9,818 bases of DNA from Anaerobacillus sp. Lineage in GTDB: Bacteria; Bacillota; Bacilli; Bacillales; Anaerobacillaceae. The translations under genes and the position numbers were made by a program. Within the stretch, counting starts at the first letter, position 1, and every line of letters starts with the position of its first letter. The stretch covers positions 1-9,818 of the forward strand of contig SKSA01000229.1 of assembly GCA_007118195.1 (NCBI GenBank). Direction: 5' to 3'. The notes beneath the pieces are model-generated. The model worked only from the letters and a program-made list of their open reading frames with translations. It had not been told where the DNA came from and did not search any database. Positions 6,668-9,818 of this stretch are shown here, piece after piece.

Positions 6668-6827
6668 AGTAGCTTATATCTTTATGCACCGTTAAAGGAA
6701 AATATTAACGGAGACTTCGTTATTCCTTGTTGTATTTATAGTTGGGAGGTGCCTCTTTTCAAAATTAGCCCGTTACTTCCTAGATATAACAGATTAATTT
6801 CTCATTAATCATGACAAATTAAGTGTG
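6668..6827. other. Spacer before the coxA-like gene, with two dyads
   Basis: No ORF is credible here. CCGTTAA (6689-6695) pairs with TTAACGG (6705-6711) but lacks a T-tail. GATTAAT (6792-6798) pairs with ATTAATC (6804-6810), 5-nt loop, about 18 bp before the SD. A promoter must lie here, since safA is terminated upstream, but I could not pick one confidently. AGATATAA (6782-6789) with CATTAATC (6803-6810), 13-bp spacer, is a weak sigma-E-like pair. Confidence 0.4.
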
Positions 6828-6845
6828 AAAGGAGGATACAAACCA

Positions 6846-8210
6846 ATGAAAAAAATTGCGATTACATTATCAGCAGCAACACTACTTTTAGGTGGTTTAG
6901 TTGGATGTTGGGACGCACCACAAGGTCAAGGTGGCCTGGGAGCAGACCAGCGAGGTTTTGGAGTTCATCAAACGGATCAACGGCATGGTGCTGGAGGATT
7001 CACAGGACAACGTGCAGGAGAAGGTCCAATTACTGATATGTTTACACGGGACGATCGTCGAGGCGCAAGAGGTTTTGGGAGAGATGCACGTCAGCCTGCA
7101 ACAGGATTAGCAGGTGAAAGAGGAAGAGGTATAACAGGGCAACATGGTGGTATGACAGGACAGTTTGGAGCAGCTGGAAGAGGTGGCGCAGCTGGAGCAG
7201 GTATTGGCGGCGCTGGAATAGGTGGAGCAGGCTTTGGAGGAGCAGCAGGCCGAGGAGCAGGCTTTGGTGGCGGTGCTGGTATCGGTGGTGGAGCAGGCTT
7301 GGGAGCTGGAGACTTAGGTGGAGTCACTGGAGCGAGACGTGGAGACGCTGGCATAGGCGGTGGCGCTGGATTAGGCATGGGAGGTACAGGTGCTGGATTT
7401 GGAGCAGGAGCTGAAGGCGGCGCTGGCATCGGACGAGCAGGTGGCGGAGCAGGTATTGGCGGTGGCGCTGGATTAGGTATGAGAGGTGCAGGTACTGGAT
7501 TTGGAGCAGGAGCTGAAGGCGGCGCTGGTATCGGACGAGCAGGTGGCGGAGCAGGTATTGGTGCTGGCACTGGATTAGGCATGGGAGGTACAGGCCGAGG
7601 AGCAGGATTTGAAAATCGTATACCAGGAGTTGGCGGAGCAGGTATCGTCGGAGATCGTGCAGGTTACGTAGATGATCGCGGCATTTTAAGAGGTCGTGGA
7701 ACTACTGGACGTGCTGGTATCGGTGGACTAGGTCAAACTGGTAGAACATTACAAGATCGACCAGGTCCTGGAGGTTTTAACATCACTGGTCCTGAAAGAG
7801 CCAATCGCCGAACTGGAGATCGTGAAGCGCCTGGAACAGGGATGAGAGATTTTAATTATCCTACTGATTACGATACGCAAACAGTTCAACGAATTAATAC
7901 GCGTTTAGCTGATGTTGAAAATGTAAGAGACTCAAGGGTTGTTATTCATGACAACAGAATACTCGTTGGTGTCGAAGCAAATGGCGATGATACTCAGCGT
8001 GTTGAACAAGATGTTCGCCGGACAGTTGGTGACATGGCTGGTGATCGAGAAGTTATCGTTGTGACAGAACGAGATCAATTTAATCAAGTTCGCACAGTTG
8101 ATGACAGGTTACGTGGTGGAGAAGCGCTAGACGAAGTTGGAGCAACTATTAATGAAATGTTCCATGACTTCGGACGAGCTATTCAACGTCCGTTTGAACG
8201 TTCGCGATAA
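6846..8210 (+). CDS. coxA: CoxA-like YhcN/YlaJ-family sporulation lipoprotein with Gly-rich insertion
   Basis: Predicted lipoprotein of unknown biochemical role; B. subtilis CoxA, encoded next to safA, is a spore cortex-associated protein. 454 aa. Residues 1-21 form a lipoprotein signal (MKK, hydrophobic run, lipobox LVGC with C21). Residues 22-110 are Gly/Arg/Gln-rich, and about 110-300 are a Gly/Ala low-complexity region with a 34-residue tandem repeat (171-204, 205-238, partial from 239). Residues about 340-454 form the folded YhcN/YlaJ-type domain (QRINTRLADVENVRDSRVV, RILVGVEANGDD, REVIVVTERDQF). Ordinary family members are near 200 aa, so the insertion doubles the length. Lysine is absent after K3 while I count 49 Arg in the mature part. 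ATG 6846 is chosen because AAAGGAGG (6828-6835) lies 10 nt upstream; a GTG at 6825 is in frame but lies upstream of that SD and would spoil the signal peptide. Family is sure; the coxA symbol rests on position. Confidence 0.8.
   Translation: MKKIAITLSAATLLLGGLVGCWDAPQGQGGLGADQRGFGVHQTDQRHGAGGFTGQRAGEGPITDMFTRDDRRGARGFGRDARQPATGLAGERGRGITGQHGGMTGQFGAAGRGGAAGAGIGGAGIGGAGFGGAAGRGAGFGGGAGIGGGAGLGAGDLGGVTGARRGDAGIGGGAGLGMGGTGAGFGAGAEGGAGIGRAGGGAGIGGGAGLGMRGAGTGFGAGAEGGAGIGRAGGGAGIGAGTGLGMGGTGRGAGFENRIPGVGGAGIVGDRAGYVDDRGILRGRGTTGRAGIGGLGQTGRTLQDRPGPGGFNITGPERANRRTGDREAPGTGMRDFNYPTDYDTQTVQRINTRLADVENVRDSRVVIHDNRILVGVEANGDDTQRVEQDVRRTVGDMAGDREVIVVTERDQFNQVRTVDDRLRGGEALDEVGATINEMFHDFGRAIQRPFERSR
7356..7610 (+). 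repeat. 102-bp in-frame tandem repeat, 2.5 copies
   Basis: Copies at 7356-7457 and 7458-7559 are nearly identical, and a third from 7560 matches for about 50 bp. The period is 34 codons. Each unit encodes GGGAGLGM, then TGAGFGAGAEGGAGIGRAGG-type sequence. The differences are mostly single bases, such as TGGGAG versus TGAGAG, so the duplication looks recent or homogenised. Confidence 0.9.
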
Positions 8211-8219
8211 TTATATATT

Positions 8220-8256
8220 GGCAAAAGAGGCTAAATGGCTAGCCTCTTTGCCTTTT
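8220..8256 (+). terminator. Intrinsic terminator of the coxA-like gene
   Basis: GGCAAAAGAGGCTA (8220-8233) pairs with TAGCCTCTTTGCC (8240-8252), one A bulged, 6-nt loop, followed by TTTT. It begins 10 bp after the stop codon. Confidence 0.88.
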
Positions 8257-8280
8257 ATAAAAGTAAAAAGTTAGTCTATA

Positions 8281-8311
8281 TGGATAAAAGTCTTTATGGT
8301 TGGCGATAATA
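8281..8311 (+). promoter_or_regulatory. Possible sigma-G-type promoter for bofC
   Basis: TGGATA (8281-8286), an 18-bp spacer, then GATAATA (8305-8311) resembles the forespore sigma-G pattern (TGMATA, CATACTA). B. subtilis bofC is forespore-expressed. The match is partial, and the site overlaps a long hairpin at 8286-8336. Confidence 0.33.
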
Positions 8312-8337
8312 ATTATTGTTAAGCATAAAGGCTTTTT
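8286..8337 (+). terminator. Second long hairpin with T-run in the coxA-bofC spacer
   Basis: AAAAGTCTTTATG (8286-8298) pairs with CATAAAGGCTTTT (8324-8336), 13 pairs with one T-G wobble, and the T-run continues to 8337. Inside, CGATAA pairs with TTATTG (8304-8318). It may be a back-up terminator, or a regulatory hairpin before bofC. Confidence 0.45.
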
Positions 8338-8369
8338 GTAATACATCGCATTAGGCCAATTTTATAGTA

Positions 8370-8990
8370 ATGGTGGTGGTTAAATTGGCAACTAAGTTTA
8401 TAAAAACTATAAAAAAGCATCCAGGAATATTAGGGGGAATTGGACTTTTATTAATTATTGTCGGATATTTCACGTTTAATGGGAACGAACAACTAATATC
8501 TTCTGCTGAAGCACCTTTAATTCGTGAAACTAGTAAAGCGCAAATTTATTCAGCGGTACCAGTTTCTTCTATTACAAATGACCCGAAACAAGTTCAGGTC
8601 GTTTTAGCAAGAGTTTACTTAGATGGTGAAATAAGTGAAGAGATCATCGAAGAGACCATTTGGTCTATGGAAGATTTTTGGGCGGAATACCGTGAATGGG
8701 ATTTAGTAGACCAAAATGAAGCAAAAGTCGTTTTTCAACAAAAAATTGACGATATATCCCCTTTATTAAAAATAAATGGTTATTTTGGTATTTCTGAAGA
8801 AGGAACTTTAAATATTTATGATGGTAACCCATCAGAAGAAAAAGTGATCCAATCTTTTTTTCAAATAAATACAAAAGAACTGAAGAGCCATCAACAAAAA
8901 GAACTTCAAAAAGGGATTCCAGTATTATCGCGGGATCGATATGAAGAAGTATTAAAAACATTTAAGAAATATGCAAAACAAGAGATGTGA
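8370..8990 (+). CDS. bofC: BofC, forespore regulator of SpoIVB / pro-sigma-K processing
   Basis: In B. subtilis BofC is made in the forespore, exported to the intermembrane space, and restrains SpoIVB signalling that triggers pro-sigma-K cleavage in the mother cell. The reading frame gives 206 aa, longer than the roughly 170 of B. subtilis, the excess being N-terminal. A hydrophobic segment (about 19-36, GILGGIGLLLIIVGYFTF) is a signal peptide or anchor; SSAEAP (44-49) offers a possible cleavage site. The conserved region runs from about 73: VVLARVYLDGE, WSMEDFWAEY, KIDDISPLLKINGYFG, VIQSFFQINTKELKSHQQ, KGIP. The start is uncertain: ATG 8370 has no SD upstream, whereas TTG 8385 follows GGTGGTGG (8372-8379) at a good distance and would give 201 aa. 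Hairpins isolate it on both sides, so it is probably monocistronic. Confidence 0.92.
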   Translation: MVVVKLATKFIKTIKKHPGILGGIGLLLIIVGYFTFNGNEQLISSAEAPLIRETSKAQIYSAVPVSSITNDPKQVQVVLARVYLDGEISEEIIEETIWSMEDFWAEYREWDLVDQNEAKVVFQQKIDDISPLLKINGYFGISEEGTLNIYDGNPSEEKVIQSFFQINTKELKSHQQKELQKGIPVLSRDRYEEVLKTFKKYAKQEM

Positions 8991-8996
8991 TGAATT

Positions 8997-9036
8997 ATAA
9001 AAGCCTAAAGCCAGCGAACGGTTTTAGGCTTTTATT
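8997..9036 (+). terminator. Intrinsic terminator of bofC
   Basis: ATAAAAGCCTAAAGCC (8997-9012) pairs with GGTTTTAGGCTTTTAT (9020-9035), 16 pairs with a single G-T wobble and a 7-nt loop. The T-rich right arm and following TTC act as the tail. The A-rich left arm would also terminate leftward transcription. Confidence 0.88.
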
Positions 9037-9054
9037 CTTTTATCTGCCTTCTTT

Positions 9055-9085
9055 TATGATAAAATAAAACAGAAATAAATGTTCG
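9055..9085 (+). promoter_or_regulatory. Possible ruvA promoter -10 and degenerate LexA-type site
   Basis: TATGAT (9055-9060) is a 5/6 match to a sigma-A -10; no good -35 is visible. The 14-mer at 9072-9085 (GAAATAAATGTTCG) has a perfect right half (GTTCG) and a poor left half of the Gram-positive SOS box CGAAC-N4-GTTCG, 7 of 10 defined positions. SOS control of ruvA is known in B. subtilis; here the site is weak. Confidence 0.3.
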
Positions 9086-9107
9086 TCTTTAGATTGGAGA
9101 GGTACAA

Positions 9108-9722
9108 GTGATTGAATTTGTAAAAGGAAAAGTTAACTATATAGACACACAAAACATTGTTATTGCGGTTAATGGGGTCGGTTATCAAATTTTTTGTGCT
9201 AACCCGTTTATTTATCAAGTAGATGAAGAAAAAGATGTAACAATCTATACATATCAGCATGTGCGTGAAGATGCCATAAAGTTATTTGGCTTTCGTTCAA
9301 GAGAAGAAAGAGCTTTATTTGAGAAATTATTAAATGTTTCTGGGATCGGTCCAAAAGGGGCGTTAGCGATATTGGCTTCAGGAGTCCCTCAACAAGTAGT
9401 TCAAGCAATTGAAGAAGAGAATGAACAGTTTTTAACGAAATTTCCGGGTGTAGGTAAAAAAACAGCACGGCAAATTATTTTAGATTTAAAGGGAAAGCTC
9501 ACAGATTTTATGCCAAGCTTAGTAGGCCCTGTTTACGAATTAAAGAATGAAGAGAAAGAGAAAGCCAATTATCCAAGAGAGCTCGAGGATGCTATTGAGG
9601 CGCTAAAAGCGTTAGGCTATGTAGAAAGAGAAATTAAAAAGGTTGCTCCAAAGCTTGCAACTGACCAATTATCCACAGATGAGTATATAAAAAAGGCATT
9701 ACAACTCCTGTTAAAGCTTTAG
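9108..9722 (+). CDS. ruvA: Holliday junction branch-migration protein RuvA
   Basis: Binds four-way DNA junctions as a tetramer and loads the RuvB motor for branch migration in recombination and repair. 204 aa, the usual length. Domain I is the OB fold (1 to about 63: [36 protein letters not shown]). Domain II has two helix-hairpin-helix motifs ([10 protein letters not shown] 77-86, [12 protein letters not shown] 112-123). An acidic/basic linker (about 140-155) leads to domain III (about 157-204, [16 protein letters not shown]), which contacts RuvB. The start is GTG, set by GGAGAGG (9096-9102) with a 5-nt gap; VIEFVKG matches the family start. It is separated from bofC by a terminator, so it has its own promoter. 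ruvB would normally follow closely but is not reached here. Confidence 0.97.
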   Translation: MIEFVKGKVNYIDTQNIVIAVNGVGYQIFCANPFIYQVDEEKDVTIYTYQHVREDAIKLFGFRSREERALFEKLLNVSGIGPKGALAILASGVPQQVVQAIEEENEQFLTKFPGVGKKTARQIILDLKGKLTDFMPSLVGPVYELKNEEKEKANYPRELEDAIEALKALGYVEREIKKVAPKLATDQLSTDEYIKKALQLLLKL

Positions 9723-9736
9723 TGATTAAAATCTAA

Positions 9737-9818
9737 GGGCGCACTACGCATTTCGATTGTCTAGCTTCGAGCGCCAGCCCCTCGAGGTCAAATAACCTTA
9801 CAGATAAAAAGTGAAAAA
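9737..9818. repeat. Probable dispersed Bacillaceae intergenic repeat, truncated by window edge
   Basis: From about GGGCGCACTACGC (9737-9749) the sequence turns GC-rich after an AT-rich gene end, and includes GATTGTCTAGCTTCGAGCGCC (9756-9776) and CAGCCCCTCGAGGTCAAATAA, with the 8-bp palindrome CCTCGAGG. This resembles, from memory, a palindromic repeat common between genes in Bacillus and relatives. The matching second arm would lie to the right of the window. Confidence 0.5.

Noticed and set aside
6825..6845. Upstream in-frame GTG start for the coxA-like gene
   Set aside because: It lies upstream of the SD that serves ATG 6846 and would add charged residues before a clean lipoprotein signal.
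7091..7582. Minus-strand Pro/Ala-rich ORF of 163 codons
   Set aside because: It is the mirror of the Gly/Ala repeat (GGN codons read as NCC); no SD or independent support.

Overview
The window is low-GC DNA from an endospore-forming Firmicute, most likely a member of Bacillaceae. Evidence is the strong purine-rich Shine-Dalgarno sites, the T-tailed terminators, three sporulation genes (safA, a coxA-like lipoprotein gene, bofC), and a gene order that follows the Bacillus subtilis nifS / nadBCA / safA / coxA / bofC / ruvA neighbourhood. I cannot name the genus. As I recall it, B. subtilis has extra genes between coxA and bofC that are absent here.

Region 1 (1-4813) is a de novo NAD module. A cysteine desulfurase gene (nifS) runs leftward off the window edge. 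It is divergent from nadB-nadC-nadA across a 293-bp control region carrying two related palindromes, which are candidate sites for a NadR/NiaR-type niacin-responsive repressor. NadB oxidises L-aspartate to iminoaspartate, NadA condenses this with dihydroxyacetone phosphate to quinolinate using a [4Fe-4S] cluster, and NadC makes nicotinate mononucleotide. NifS supplies sulfur for the NadA cluster. nadB and nadC overlap by 4 bp. nadC and nadA are separated by a hairpin and seven tandem 7-bp repeats that abut the nadA ribosome-binding site. A strong terminator ends the operon.

Region 2 (4814-5285) is non-coding. It holds a 189-bp element bounded by 19-nt inverted repeats whose only two mismatches are G-U pairs in plus-strand RNA, which suggests a selected RNA structure. 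A weak sigma-E-like promoter for safA follows.

Region 3 (5286-8990) holds three sporulation genes, each followed by its own terminator. The safA-like gene encodes a LysM coat protein with a lysine-rich half and a lysine-free, Gln/Tyr/Pro-rich half. The coxA-like gene encodes a YhcN/YlaJ-family lipoprotein with a large Gly-rich insertion and no lysine after residue 3. bofC encodes a regulator of the pro-sigma-K checkpoint.

Region 4 (8991-9818) holds ruvA (Holliday junction helicase subunit). After it, the sequence expected to lead into ruvB instead begins what looks like a dispersed Bacillaceae intergenic repeat, cut by the window edge.

The most unusual signals are the 189-bp structured element, the complementary lysine and glutamine biases of the two coat/cortex proteins, and the short repeat at the nadA start. 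No mobile-element genes, CRISPR arrays, tRNA or rRNA genes were seen.
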